DNA of 43,530 bases from contig CAAFWU010000031.1 of the NCBI GenBank assembly GCA_900766825.1, positions 1-43,530 of the forward strand, written 5' to 3'. The stretch comes from Bacteroidales bacterium (GTDB taxonomy: Bacteria; Bacteroidota; Bacteroidia; Bacteroidales; Marinilabiliaceae). How positions within the stretch are numbered: the stretch's first letter is position 1; every line of letters starts with the position of its first letter. This document shows, piece by piece, positions 1 to 8,791 of the stretch. The position numbers and the translations under genes were made by a program. The notes beneath the pieces are model-generated. The model ran no database searches and had not been told where the DNA came from. It saw only the letters and a program-made list of their open reading frames with translations.

Positions 1-2
1 AT

Positions 3-90
3 GGCTAAAGGGATTCAGTTATTTGTTTGTTTTCACCATCAAATTACTGAATATCATTGAATTAACCAACCCTTTAGCCTTCTTTTTTTA
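3..90 (+). terminator. Possible terminator of a gene left of the window
   Basis: A 10-base arm GGCTAAAGGG (3-12) is exactly complementary to CCCTTTAGCC (70-79). The arm continues inward, with ATTCAGT (13-19) matching ACTGAAT (46-52). The outer stem is followed by a T-rich run (80-90), as expected for a plus-strand rho-independent terminator. The loop is long and asymmetric, so this is tentative. The rest of 91-212 is AT-rich with nothing recognisable. Confidence 0.35.
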
Positions 91-212
91 TATCATTTTA
101 ACCTATGACTTGTCGATAGAGTCACTTGCGAAACTTTAGAAATTTAATATATCCAAATAAACATAATAGAGAAAGTTAACAATAAGAGACTATTTTGTCG
201 CTGTCACAAAAA

Positions 213-288
213 CATCCCACAGCCTACCCCTCGCCAACATCGCAATATCCATACGACATATGACCCAAAAGAGGAAAGCTGTGGGATG
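213..288 (-). terminator. Probable terminator of the amylase gene
   Basis: CATCCCACAGC (213-223) and GCTGTGGGATG (278-288) form an 11-base perfect stem. On the minus strand it is followed directly by TTTTTGTG. It lies about 60 bases past the amylase stop codon. The loop is long (54 bases) but contains a short inner pairing (CCTC/GAGG). Confidence 0.5.
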
Positions 289-347
289 ACGTTTCAAACA
301 TCGTGCCCCCACCCATTAGCAGAGGCACAAGTCTATGCCCAAATATC

Positions 348-2018
348 TTAGAACAAAAGTATTATGCCATCGTTGGCCGGCACCTCAACCTCCAGACCGC
401 GCTCTTTAATATTATTAACCGAGTCGCGACCGATCCGCAGAGCATTGCCCAAAATATCCGAAGGTTGAATGCACTCATTCCACGTGCTACCCATCAGACG
501 CCAAGCATCCTCGGGTATGGTCAAGTTCTGACGACGACTTGTTGCCGCAAAGTTTAACACCACCAAGAAGCGCTGACGACCCTGAAAGCGCAAGAAGGCA
601 TAAACCTTTGCTGCATCCACCCAAATATGCTGGTTTATCCACATAAGGTCGTAGAATTCACCACTAGACAAAGCATCGTACTTCTGAACAACCTCGTTTA
701 CCTTGGCATACCAATTGCGAAGCAACGACTCCTTGGGCAGCAGACTCTTGCCATCGTACTTATGACCATTGGCATTGCGCGCAAGCGATGGCACTGTCCA
801 GTAATCGAATATCGTTGTACGACCATCGATGCCGCTAAAGCCCTCGTCGTCCATACCCGCTTCACCCAACTCCTGACCATTGTATATCATTGTGGCGCCC
901 CTACCCATGGTCAGTGCCAACAGATAGGCGGGACGTGCCTTTAGCGCACTCCCTGCCACAAACTGTGAAGCAATGCGCTGCTCGTCATGATTCTCCAAGA
1001 AATATAGCAGGTGCTGAGACAAACCATCCGTTCTGCGCCAGATGTCTGTTATGGTGCTTGCCGATGCCTTCTCGGCCAACACGCCGCGCACAATGTCGTA
1101 AAAGTTCACCTTGTCATAGAGCAAGTTGAAGCCTGCGGCCAAGTAATTCTTATATTGCTGAGTGTCATACGTCTCCGCAATGAACACAACATTGGGATGA
1201 CGACTATTCACTTGAGCAATGACCCAAGTCCAAAACTCCACGGGCACCATCTCTGCCATGTCTACACGGAACCCATCCACGCCAGTAGACACCCAGTAGA
1301 GCAAGATATCCCTCATCTTCAGCCAAGTGTCTGGTCGGGGGTCTATGTGAAGCGAACCATCCGATAGATTCTTGCCATAGTTCAACTTAACTGTCTCGTA
1401 CCAATCGTTCACCGATGGCGAAGCCGTGACTGCGTCATTGCCCGACACGCGCGCTGGGCTCTCTACATAGAGCACATCTTTGTCCGTAACAGGCGAAACA
1501 AAATCCTGACCTGGCAGATAATAGAAGTTGTTGAACGTGTCAAAGGCTCTGGTCTTGTCATCGTTTCCGCCCAATTGCTGAACGTCCTTGCGGGCATCTG
1601 AAAAGTAGGAGCGGGCCACATGGTTTGGCACAAAATCCATAATGCACTTAAGCCCATGTGCGTGAGTGCGCTGCACCAAGGCTTTCCACTCTGCCATGCG
1701 ATTGTCTACATCCTGCGCCAAGTCGGGATCCACATCGTAGTAGTCCGACACGGCATATGGACTACCAGCCTTACCCTTCACCACATTGGCGTTGGCAGGA
1801 TGCGAAATAAACGAATAGTTTGTTGCCGAAGCATGACGGATAATGCCTGTGTACCACACATGAGACACACCCAACTCCACCAAACTACTTAGGGCTGCAT
1901 CGTTTATGTCATTGAACTTGCCACAACCATTCTCTTCTATGGAACCATTCTTTACGTTCGTACCCTTGATGTTTGAATATAATCGAGGGAAAAGCTGATA
2001 TATTATTGTCTTAGGCAT
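348..2018 (-). CDS. GH13 alpha-amylase family glycosidase
   Basis: This 556-residue protein has the four conserved regions of the GH13 alpha-amylase family. Region I is DFVPNH (128-133). Region II is GFRVDMAE with nucleophile D253. Region III is FIAETYD with acid/base E282. Region IV is FLENHDEQ with D345. These define an alpha-glucan-acting (beta/alpha)8 barrel. The N-terminus runs straight into the first barrel strand (IYQLFPRLYSN) with no signal peptide, so it probably acts in the cytoplasm on maltodextrin or glycogen-type substrates. The substrate cannot be fixed from sequence. It is a single gene with its own downstream hairpin, and a terminator of the preceding gene lies upstream. The ATG start fits the fold. 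Confidence 0.9.
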   Translation of the reverse strand: MPKTIIYQLFPRLYSNIKGTNVKNGSIEENGCGKFNDINDAALSSLVELGVSHVWYTGIIRHASATNYSFISHPANANVVKGKAGSPYAVSDYYDVDPDLAQDVDNRMAEWKALVQRTHAHGLKCIMDFVPNHVARSYFSDARKDVQQLGGNDDKTRAFDTFNNFYYLPGQDFVSPVTDKDVLYVESPARVSGNDAVTASPSVNDWYETVKLNYGKNLSDGSLHIDPRPDTWLKMRDILLYWVSTGVDGFRVDMAEMVPVEFWTWVIAQVNSRHPNVVFIAETYDTQQYKNYLAAGFNLLYDKVNFYDIVRGVLAEKASASTITDIWRRTDGLSQHLLYFLENHDEQRIASQFVAGSALKARPAYLLALTMGRGATMIYNGQELGEAGMDDEGFSGIDGRTTIFDYWTVPSLARNANGHKYDGKSLLPKESLLRNWYAKVNEVVQKYDALSSGEFYDLMWINQHIWVDAAKVYAFLRFQGRQRFLVVLNFAATSRRQNLTIPEDAWRLMGSTWNECIQPSDILGNALRIGRDSVNNIKERGLEVEVPANDGIILLF

Positions 2019-2229
2019 TGGTTAAATGGGTAATTGAATTTGAAACCAAGATTTTTGGGGGCTATGTGTACGTCCAAAGCGTTCTATTTAGGGCATACCA
2101 TACTGTCCTGTTCTGTTTTTATACGCTCATTTTTTACATTTGTTCTAAATTACCTCCCTATTTGCAAACGTTTTCTAAAATCGATTTCTTTTGTTCCCAA
2201 CGGTAGCTTACTACCCCAAAAACAAAGCC

Positions 2230-2275
2230 ACCGTCGGTGGGCAACTGTTATTCAGTCACATAACTCACCGACGGT
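2230..2275 (-). terminator. Terminator of the M3 peptidase operon
   Basis: ACCGTCGGTG (2230-2239) pairs with CACCGACGGT (2266-2275). On the minus strand the hairpin is followed by a T-rich stretch (TTTGTTTTT). It lies about 70 bases after the M3 peptidase stop and ends the operon that starts near 9.7 kb. The remainder of the 2019-2347 interval shows no gene and no clear promoter for the amylase. Confidence 0.6.
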
Positions 2276-2347
2276 AGCGTATCTACGTCACAATGGGTAT
2301 GCCAAGGATCTCAATCCCCTACCCCATTGGTATTTATAAACTCTCTT

Positions 2348-4561
2348 TTACTCTTGCGCAGACTCAGTCTTATGCTTGGCAACTTTGCTTGCCGATGACT
2401 TACTTGCCGATGCGGAGCCCGATTTTGTTCCCTCCTTCTTGGATGCACTCTTGCTCTCCTTAAGGAAACCGCGCTGCTTCATAAGGTGCCAAGTCTCTGG
2501 CTTTTGACCACGGAACTTAATGTATTGCTGCATCAAGTCGCCATCGCCAACCTCGCCAAGGCAGTTTTTTCGGAAACTATCGGCCATTGTCTTGCTAAAT
2601 ATGTCGCCGCACTCACAGAAGGCATCAAAGGCATCGCTCACAAGCATCTCGGACCACTCATAGTCATAATAGCCAGCGGCATAACCTCCGTTGAATATGT
2701 GAGAGAAGTAGGTTGAGTGATAGCGAGGCTCAATCTCGTCGATAAGTCCCAACTGACCGAGTACCTTCTTTTCAAATTCCACAACATCTGGTATGTTGTT
2801 GGCATCGGTTAGTTTATGCCACTGCAAATCGAGCAACGCTGCTGCCAAATATTCAGTAGAGTTGAAGCCCTGATTGAAGTTGTCGCATCTCCTCAGTTTA
2901 GCCACCAGTTCGGCTGGTATGGGTTCACCCGTCTTATAGTGACGCGCCTTGAAGAGTATGCTATCCGAGGAGGCCCAACGTTCGTTTATTTGCGACGGCA
3001 TCTCAACATAGTCTCCTGGCACATTACCTGCCGTACGCACATACTGTCCTTTGGTGAAGAGACATTGCAGGGCATGACCGAACTCATGGAACATGGTCAG
3101 ATACTCATCGTAGGTAAGCAAATCGGGCTGACCATTGGCACCCTTGGTGAAGTTGCAAGATATAGAGACCTGAGCCTCGGTATGTGTGCCATCGAAGTTG
3201 TCTATGGGCTCACGGAAGGTGGTGCACCAGGCCCCTGCTCCCTTGCTGGCTCGGGGATGCCAATCGAAGTAGACCACGCCAAGACAAGACCCGTCGGTGT
3301 CCGTCACGCTCCAAACCTCGTTGTCCTCTGCATTGTACAAAGGCACGTTGTTAAGCCTCTCAAACTTGACTCCATAGAGCCTTGTGGCGCAACCGAACAT
3401 GGTGTTTCTCACACTGTTAAGTTCAAAGTACTCCGACAGTTCGGTCTCCTGAACATCGTACTGTGCCTTGCGCAACTTCTCGGTCCAATACCACCAATCG
3501 CAGGCCTCAACCGTTGTTGTCTTGTCATATTTATAGGCAAACTTCTTCAGCTCTACCAACTCATCCTTGGCCTTGGCCAAAGCTGGTGCCCACACCATTT
3601 GCAAGAATGTGTCCACAGCTTCTGGTGTAGCTGCCATGTTGCGCTCTATGGCATAGTGAGCGAACGTTTTGTAGCCCAACATCTTAGCCTTTTCTATCCT
3701 TAGAGCCACAATTTGCTTTATCACATTGCGGTTATCATTCTCGCCCCCACGACATCCTCTTTGGCAATAGGCGTCGTAGATGGCCTTACGCATCTCGTGG
3801 TTGTCACTGTAGGTGATAAAAGGAATCATGGATGCTTTGTGGAGAGTGAAGACCCATTTGCCCTTCTTGCCCATCTCGCTTGCTTTCTCGGCTGCCGCAG
3901 CCACAACATTTTCGGGCAACCCCGATAGGTCTGCAGCACTGTCAATCACCAGCACGTAACTGTTGTTGGTCTCGGCCAAGAGGTTGGTTCCAAAGGTGTG
4001 CGTCAGCAAAGAGAGTTGTTGGTTTATCTCCTTGAGGCGACTCTTTTTGTCGGCGGTAAGCAGAGCTCCGTTGCGTATGAAGTCCTTGTAGTAGAGCGAC
4101 ACAACGCGCTGTTGCACACTGTCTAACCCAGCTGTTTCGCGGTTGTCGTACACTGCCTTAATACGTTCAAAGAGACGGTCGTTGAAGTAGAGTTCGTCAT
4201 CGAATGCCGATAGCTTTGGCAGAATTGTTTCTGCTATAACATTCATTGTGTCAGCCACATCCGTCTCCATAAGGTTAAAGAATATGGCCGAAACGCGCTT
4301 CAGTTCCTCACCGCTTCGGTCCAGTGGTACTATGGTATTCTCAAAAGTAGCCTCGGCCCTGTTCTGACATATAAGTTCCACAGCTTGCTCGGCCTTGCGT
4401 ATTCCATCCTCGAAGGCGGGAACATAATGCCTATACTCAATTTGTTCAAAAGGAGGAAGTTCGTGAGGTGTATCGAACTTACTAACCAACAGTGGGTTCT
4501 CGTCCGACGAACATGCCGTAAGTGCCGCTGCCGCCGCCATTGCCATTATTGTTTTATTCAT
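2348..4561 (-). CDS. M3 family peptidyl-dipeptidase (Dcp-like), lipoprotein
   Basis: This is a 737-residue zinc metallopeptidase of family M3 (oligopeptidase A/Dcp type). The zinc motif HEFGH is at 492-496 and the third ligand is E520 in EMPSQ. The N-terminus is a short lipoprotein signal with lipobox LTAC (Cys17), so the enzyme should sit in the envelope, probably cleaving dipeptides from imported oligopeptides. After the family domain there is a 37-residue tail rich in Lys, Ser and Ala (about 701-737) that the catalytic fold does not need. It is the last gene of the run from 9685, starting 56 bases after aguB. Family assignment is firm; exact specificity is inferred. Confidence 0.92.
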   Translation of the reverse strand: MNKTIMAMAAAAALTACSSDENPLLVSKFDTPHELPPFEQIEYRHYVPAFEDGIRKAEQAVELICQNRAEATFENTIVPLDRSGEELKRVSAIFFNLMETDVADTMNVIAETILPKLSAFDDELYFNDRLFERIKAVYDNRETAGLDSVQQRVVSLYYKDFIRNGALLTADKKSRLKEINQQLSLLTHTFGTNLLAETNNSYVLVIDSAADLSGLPENVVAAAAEKASEMGKKGKWVFTLHKASMIPFITYSDNHEMRKAIYDAYCQRGCRGGENDNRNVIKQIVALRIEKAKMLGYKTFAHYAIERNMAATPEAVDTFLQMVWAPALAKAKDELVELKKFAYKYDKTTTVEACDWWYWTEKLRKAQYDVQETELSEYFELNSVRNTMFGCATRLYGVKFERLNNVPLYNAEDNEVWSVTDTDGSCLGVVYFDWHPRASKGAGAWCTTFREPIDNFDGTHTEAQVSISCNFTKGANGQPDLLTYDEYLTMFHEFGHALQCLFTKGQYVRTAGNVPGDYVEMPSQINERWASSDSILFKARHYKTGEPIPAELVAKLRRCDNFNQGFNSTEYLAAALLDLQWHKLTDANNIPDVVEFEKKVLGQLGLIDEIEPRYHSTYFSHIFNGGYAAGYYDYEWSEMLVSDAFDAFCECGDIFSKTMADSFRKNCLGEVGDGDLMQQYIKFRGQKPETWHLMKQRGFLKESKSASKKEGTKSGSASASKSSASKVAKHKTESAQE

Positions 4562-4617
4562 TTAGGTGAACCAATAAAGAATAATAGTTTTAGTCATTTA
4601 ACATAACCAATCTCATC

Positions 4618-5508
4618 CTACAGACGGAATCTCTTGACAATGTCGCCATAGTTCTCAATCCGTCGGTCTCGCAAGAATGGCCATATGCGCCTAACTTTCT
4701 CAGAGCGATCCATGTCCACGCACACCACCGCATTGACCTCCTGGTCGGCAGGTGCCTGATAGAGCCATTCGCCTTGCGGACCAGCCACAAAGCTATTGCC
4801 CCAGAAGTATATGCCATCCGATGCCCCCGAGGGGTCGAGTTCATGACCAACACGGTTCACTGCCACCACTGGTATGCCATTGGCCACAGCGTGACCTCGC
4901 TGCACCGTTTGCCAAGCCCCAAGCTGACGCGCTTGTTCCTCGGTCGTGTCTGCCGAGTCCCAACCAATGGCAGTTGGATAGATGAGCAATTCAGCCCCTG
5001 CCAATGCCATCAACCGAGCGGCCTCGGGATACCACTGATCCCAGCAGACCATAACGCCCAAACGCCCCACCTGTGTATCGATGGGCTCAAAACCTATGTC
5101 ACCAGGCGTAAAGTAGAATTTTTCATAGAATCCGGGGTCGTCGGGTATATGCATCTTCCTATATTTGCCCGCAATGGACCCATCGGCATCGAACACAACT
5201 GCCGTGTTATGATACAGACCAGCGGCACGCTTTTCGAAGAGCGAAGACACAATAACCACTCCCAAATCAGCAGCCAACGCCGAAAAGAATGTGGTGGAGG
5301 GGCCTGGTATGGGTTCGGCATAGTCGAACAGAGCCGTATCTTCCATCTGGCAGAAGTAGGGCGTGTTGTGTAACTCCTGAAGCACAACAAGTTGAGCTCC
5401 TCTGCGTGCCACATCTATTATGTTGTTTGCCAACTTTTCCATATTGGGCTCTATTGGCAAACTCACAGTCTTCTGTTGCACCAAGCCCACCTTCAATATT
5501 CTAGACAT
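4618..5508 (-). CDS. aguB: N-carbamoylputrescine amidase
   Basis: This 296-residue nitrilase-superfamily hydrolase has the Glu-Lys-Cys triad: E45 in VVLQELHN, K118 in KYRKMHIPDDP and C155 in VMVCWDQWYPE. The full-length match to the AguB subfamily and the neighbouring agmatine deiminase point to hydrolysis of N-carbamoylputrescine to putrescine, CO2 and ammonia. With AguA it completes the arginine-decarboxylase-dependent route from agmatine to putrescine. It is cytoplasmic, with no signal. It lies 111 bases downstream of aguA, and the gap contains a strong hairpin that may alter the aguB:aguA transcript ratio. Confidence 0.93.
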   Translation of the reverse strand: MSRILKVGLVQQKTVSLPIEPNMEKLANNIIDVARRGAQLVVLQELHNTPYFCQMEDTALFDYAEPIPGPSTTFFSALAADLGVVIVSSLFEKRAAGLYHNTAVVFDADGSIAGKYRKMHIPDDPGFYEKFYFTPGDIGFEPIDTQVGRLGVMVCWDQWYPEAARLMALAGAELLIYPTAIGWDSADTTEEQARQLGAWQTVQRGHAVANGIPVVAVNRVGHELDPSGASDGIYFWGNSFVAGPQGEWLYQAPADQEVNAVVCVDMDRSEKVRRIWPFLRDRRIENYGDIVKRFRL

Positions 5509-5528
5509 TGAAAAAATAATATTATCTA

Positions 5529-5574
5529 TTTTCAGTCCCTATCACTATAACACATGTATAGTGACAAGGGAAAA
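5529..5574 (-). other. Intercistronic hairpin between aguA and aguB
   Basis: TCACTATA (5542-5549) and TATAGTGA (5557-5564) form an 8-base stem. It is extended by CCCT/AGGG and by TTTT/AAAA outside a small internal loop. In the minus-strand transcript it falls between aguA and aguB and is followed by an AT-rich stretch. It may be a leaky terminator or an RNA-processing or stability element; no function is demonstrated by sequence. Confidence 0.5.
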
Positions 5575-5619
5575 GATTGTTTCTTAATCAGAACTGAGCC
5601 ATCTTGAACATCCTCACAC

Positions 5620-6654
5620 TCAATCAGATAGCTTAACTCCACGGGGGTACTGCATCGTTGCGCAGTGGAGTGACCCATGTTGCCTAATCAGTTCGGCACA
5701 AGGCACAGCCACCACCTCGAGGTCGGCAAATGTCTGTTGCATAACCTCTATGGCTGCGGCATCGGTTGGTATGTTGTACACAGGCAACAGCACAGCGCCA
5801 TTCACAAAGTAGAAGTTGGCATATGTTGCAGGCAGACGCTCTCCAGTCTCAGGGTCATAGGTTGGCGTGGCCATTGGCAAAGCCACCAAACGGAAAGGTT
5901 TTCCTTCTTGTGTTCTCAGTGCCTTCAGATCCTCTTCCATGGCCTTTAGTTCGGCATAGTGTTCGTCCGTTTGGTCCTCGCATGCCACATATAGTATGGT
6001 GTTGTCGGGTGCCAAACGAGCCAGAGTGTCCACATGTCCGTCGGTGTCGTCGCCCGCCAAACAACCATGGTCCACCCACAGCAGCAAATCATGTCCCAAC
6101 AGAGGTCTGAGTGCCGCATCAGCCTCGGTCTTAGTCTCGTAGCAGTTACGATTAGGGGCCAAGAGGCAATGCAGAGTGGTCAATATCGTCCCCTTTCCAT
6201 CGCTCTCTATGCTGCCGCCCTCCAACACAATCTTAAGTGCCGAGGCGTAGGCATTGTCCTTCAGCACGCTGCCGTGCAAGTGGGCATTTATCTGATTATC
6301 GAAGCAAGAGGCGAACTTAAGTCCCCAGCCATTGAACTGAAAGTCGATGAGCGAAGGGTGCCCCTCTTCATCAACCGAGGTTATGAAGGCATGGTCGCGA
6401 GCCCAAGTGTCGTTGATGGGGCACTCGACAATGCGGATGGGGTGCTTGGTCCTAACGTCAGATAGAGCCTCACGTACGACATCGGGGCTATCGGTTATCA
6501 CAAGCAGCGGCTCGTAAGAGGCCACAGCCTTGGCTATGCCAACGTAGCAGCGCGTCACAGCCTCCAGATTATCGGCCCAATCGGTGTTGACGCTGGGCCA
6601 TGTTATCTGCGTAAACTCATGGGGCTCCCATTCTGCGGGTATTCTCTTAGTCAT
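5620..6654 (-). CDS. aguA: Agmatine deiminase
   Basis: This 344-residue protein belongs to the agmatine deiminase/peptidyl-arginine deiminase family. The N-terminus has the family signature PAEWEPHEFTQITWP. The middle carries WVDHGCLAGDDTDGHVD with the acidic/His catalytic elements, and the C-terminus has the nucleophile Cys331 in LHCATMQYPRG. It converts agmatine to N-carbamoylputrescine and ammonia, feeding AguB encoded just downstream. Length is normal for the family. The start codon overlaps the stop of the Sel1 lipoprotein gene by 8 bases, which suggests translational coupling. Confidence 0.94.
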   Translation of the reverse strand: MTKRIPAEWEPHEFTQITWPSVNTDWADNLEAVTRCYVGIAKAVASYEPLLVITDSPDVVREALSDVRTKHPIRIVECPINDTWARDHAFITSVDEEGHPSLIDFQFNGWGLKFASCFDNQINAHLHGSVLKDNAYASALKIVLEGGSIESDGKGTILTTLHCLLAPNRNCYETKTEADAALRPLLGHDLLLWVDHGCLAGDDTDGHVDTLARLAPDNTILYVACEDQTDEHYAELKAMEEDLKALRTQEGKPFRLVALPMATPTYDPETGERLPATYANFYFVNGAVLLPVYNIPTDAAAIEVMQQTFADLEVVAVPCAELIRQHGSLHCATMQYPRGVKLSD

Positions 6655-7300
6655 TCTTTTCCTTTAGGTTATCCAATTGAATTTGAGCTGCGGCCACTCC
6701 AAGCCTCAATGCCTCGTTGTAGCAACTCTTGGCGTAAGCTATGTTCTTTTTCGATGGTTCCACCTTGCTGTAGAAGTCGCCCAAAAACAAATAGGCTAAG
6801 CCACAGTCTGCATTGGCTGCTTGGGCCACCATCTGCAGTCCCTGACGTGCATCTTGTTCTGTTCCAAAGCCATAGAGCATCATATATCCTGCCATGGCCT
6901 TAGCTTCGGCCACTCCGTTGTCGGCCAATAGGGTGTAGAGTCTAAAAGCCTTTGTTCTATTGGGGCGAGCACCGCAGATGCCGTAGGCATACATCTGTGC
7001 CAAGAGGTATTGTGCATTCACATTGCCCTCTTGCGAAGCCTTTACAATTTCGTTTCCAAACACATAGCCCTTGGCTCGCAGCAGACTGTCCATTGTGCCA
7101 TCGGTGTCCTCGAAGAGGGGCTGCGCATTAGCACTGTCTTCGGGTTCCGCACCTTGTATCTGGCTCAACACCACAGCGTTGGCCGCTGCATCGGCATCTT
7201 CGGAACTCGATGGCGTATTGCCGCTTCCTGTGCAGCCCACTGCCACCAAAGCCAAAAGAATGGTTGCAACGGCACCAAGATGTAACAATGCTTTTTTCAT
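6647..7300 (-). CDS. Sel1-repeat (SLR) lipoprotein
   Basis: This 217-residue protein has a lipoprotein signal (lipobox VAVGC, Cys23). A low-complexity Ser/Asp/Ala linker leads into a C-terminal half of Sel1-like repeats, recognisable from NAQYLLAQMYAYG, AEAKAMAGYMMLYGFG and LAYLFLGDFY. Sel1 repeats are short alpha-helical pairs that mediate protein-protein contacts, so a scaffold role at the inner or outer membrane is plausible, but no specific partner can be named. It overlaps pepD by 4 bases (ATGA) and aguA by 8, so it is in the same transcript. Confidence 0.85.
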   Translation of the reverse strand: MKKALLHLGAVATILLALVAVGCTGSGNTPSSSEDADAAANAVVLSQIQGAEPEDSANAQPLFEDTDGTMDSLLRAKGYVFGNEIVKASQEGNVNAQYLLAQMYAYGICGARPNRTKAFRLYTLLADNGVAEAKAMAGYMMLYGFGTEQDARQGLQMVAQAANADCGLAYLFLGDFYSKVEPSKKNIAYAKSCYNEALRLGVAAAQIQLDNLKEKND

Positions 7301-8769
7301 CGCTTCAGCAGGTCGATTAGGAACACCCAGAACTTGTCAACGCTCTCAATGTCAACAGCTTCGTCGGGCGAATGAACACCCCTAAGCGTTGGTCCAACAG
7401 ATATCATGTCAAGATCGTGTCTCTTGTCCAAGAACAGACCGCATTCCAAACCAGCATGTATGGCCAGCACTTGAGCCTCCTTGCCAAACAGCGTTCGGTA
7501 CGATTCGCAAGCCTTGGCCAAGAGACCAGACTTGGTGTTGGGGCGCCACCCTGGGTAACCATCGGTCACCATCACCTTGGCACCACTTAGTTCAAAGACC
7601 GAGCTTACCATCTGTTGTGCAAAGACCTTCTCGCTCTCTATGGAGCTACGCTGCGATGTTTCAATCCTCACAACGCCCTCGTGCATCTTCACCGATGCCA
7701 AATTGGTGGAAGTCTGAACCAAGTTATCAATCACATGGCTATTGGCCAGCACACCATGAGGCGCAGCCAAAAGGCTCTTAATAAGTCGGTTCTGTAATTC
7801 CAAAGTCAGCACCTCATTGGGGGTCTGAGTGGTTCCGAGGTCGAAGTTAATGGTTGGCTCCACGCCCTCATACTCCTCTTCCACCTCTGCCACAAAGCAA
7901 TTGAGTTCGGTACGTATGGTCTCTTTAAGTGCAAAAGGCACAGCACCTTGCACCTTGGCCTCGCGCGCAATGGCATTGTGCAAATTACCGCCATTGAATG
8001 TTGCCAATCGGAACCCACATTTTTCAGATGCCAAAGCAACAAAGCGGGCCATGAGTTTGTTGGCATTGGCTCGGCCCAGATGTATGTCGCCTCCCGAGTG
8101 TCCGCCCAGCAGACCACCCAAGGTTATCTCGATGCCCAGATATCCATCCGCCAGCACCTCCTTCTCAATTGGGAACTCAGCCACCGTGGAGCATCCGCCT
8201 GCACAACCAACAAAAATCTGTCCTTCGTCCTCAGAGTCCAAATTGATGAGTTTGGCAGCTGGCAAGAAGTCGGTCTCTATGCCATAGGCTCCTGTGAGAC
8301 CTGTCTCCTCGTCAATGGTGAAGAGGCAATAGAGTGGCCCATGCACCAAACCTCCCTTAAGTCCCTCGTCCACAACGGCCAAGGCCAAGGCAACGCCCAG
8401 TCCATCGTCGGCTCCGAGTGTGGTGCCACGTGCTCGCACCCATCCATCTTTCACATAGTAGTCTATGGGGTCGGACAAGAAGTCAATGGTCACGTTGGCA
8501 TTCTTCTCGCACACCATGTCCACGTGGGCTTGCAGTATCACGGGGTCTAAACACTCTCCTCCCTTGGTTGCGGGCACGCTTATGAGGGTGTTGCCCACCT
8601 TGTCTTGCTTAGCGCTAAGACCACGCTGTTTGGCAAAATCCAAAAGGTAGGCCACAATTTTCTCCTCGTGTTTCGAAGGACGAGGTACTCGGGTTATTTG
8701 GTCGAAGAAGGGCCAAATGGGGTTGCGACTCAAAAGAGCTGCTTTATCATTGCTGTTGCAAGTAGACAT
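7297..8769 (-). CDS. pepD: Aminoacyl-histidine dipeptidase (M20, PepD)
   Basis: This 490-residue metallopeptidase of the M20 PepD branch has metal and catalytic motifs LQAHVDMVCEKN, TTLGADDGLGVALA and FTIDEETGLTGA. Near the C-terminus HAGLECG supplies another metal-ligand region. It hydrolyses Xaa-His and other dipeptides in the cytoplasm, fitting an asaccharolytic or peptide-using lifestyle together with the M3 peptidase in the same run. The gene is 22 bases after the nucleoside phosphorylase gene. It overlaps the Sel1 gene by 4 bases. Confidence 0.93.
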   Translation of the reverse strand: MSTCNSNDKAALLSRNPIWPFFDQITRVPRPSKHEEKIVAYLLDFAKQRGLSAKQDKVGNTLISVPATKGGECLDPVILQAHVDMVCEKNANVTIDFLSDPIDYYVKDGWVRARGTTLGADDGLGVALALAVVDEGLKGGLVHGPLYCLFTIDEETGLTGAYGIETDFLPAAKLINLDSEDEGQIFVGCAGGCSTVAEFPIEKEVLADGYLGIEITLGGLLGGHSGGDIHLGRANANKLMARFVALASEKCGFRLATFNGGNLHNAIAREAKVQGAVPFALKETIRTELNCFVAEVEEEYEGVEPTINFDLGTTQTPNEVLTLELQNRLIKSLLAAPHGVLANSHVIDNLVQTSTNLASVKMHEGVVRIETSQRSSIESEKVFAQQMVSSVFELSGAKVMVTDGYPGWRPNTKSGLLAKACESYRTLFGKEAQVLAIHAGLECGLFLDKRHDLDMISVGPTLRGVHSPDEAVDIESVDKFWVFLIDLLKR

Positions 8770-8791
8770 TTCTATGGGTTAGATTTTGGTT

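Noticed and set aside
1..60. Short frame from the first base (MAKGIQLFVCFHHQITEYH)
   Set aside because: Nineteen residues with no family match, and it lies in a terminator-like stem. It could be the tail of a gene outside the window, but nothing supports it.
2816..3703. 295-residue open frame on the plus strand opposite the M3 peptidase
   Set aside because: No signature; it shadows an enzyme with an intact HEFGH motif.
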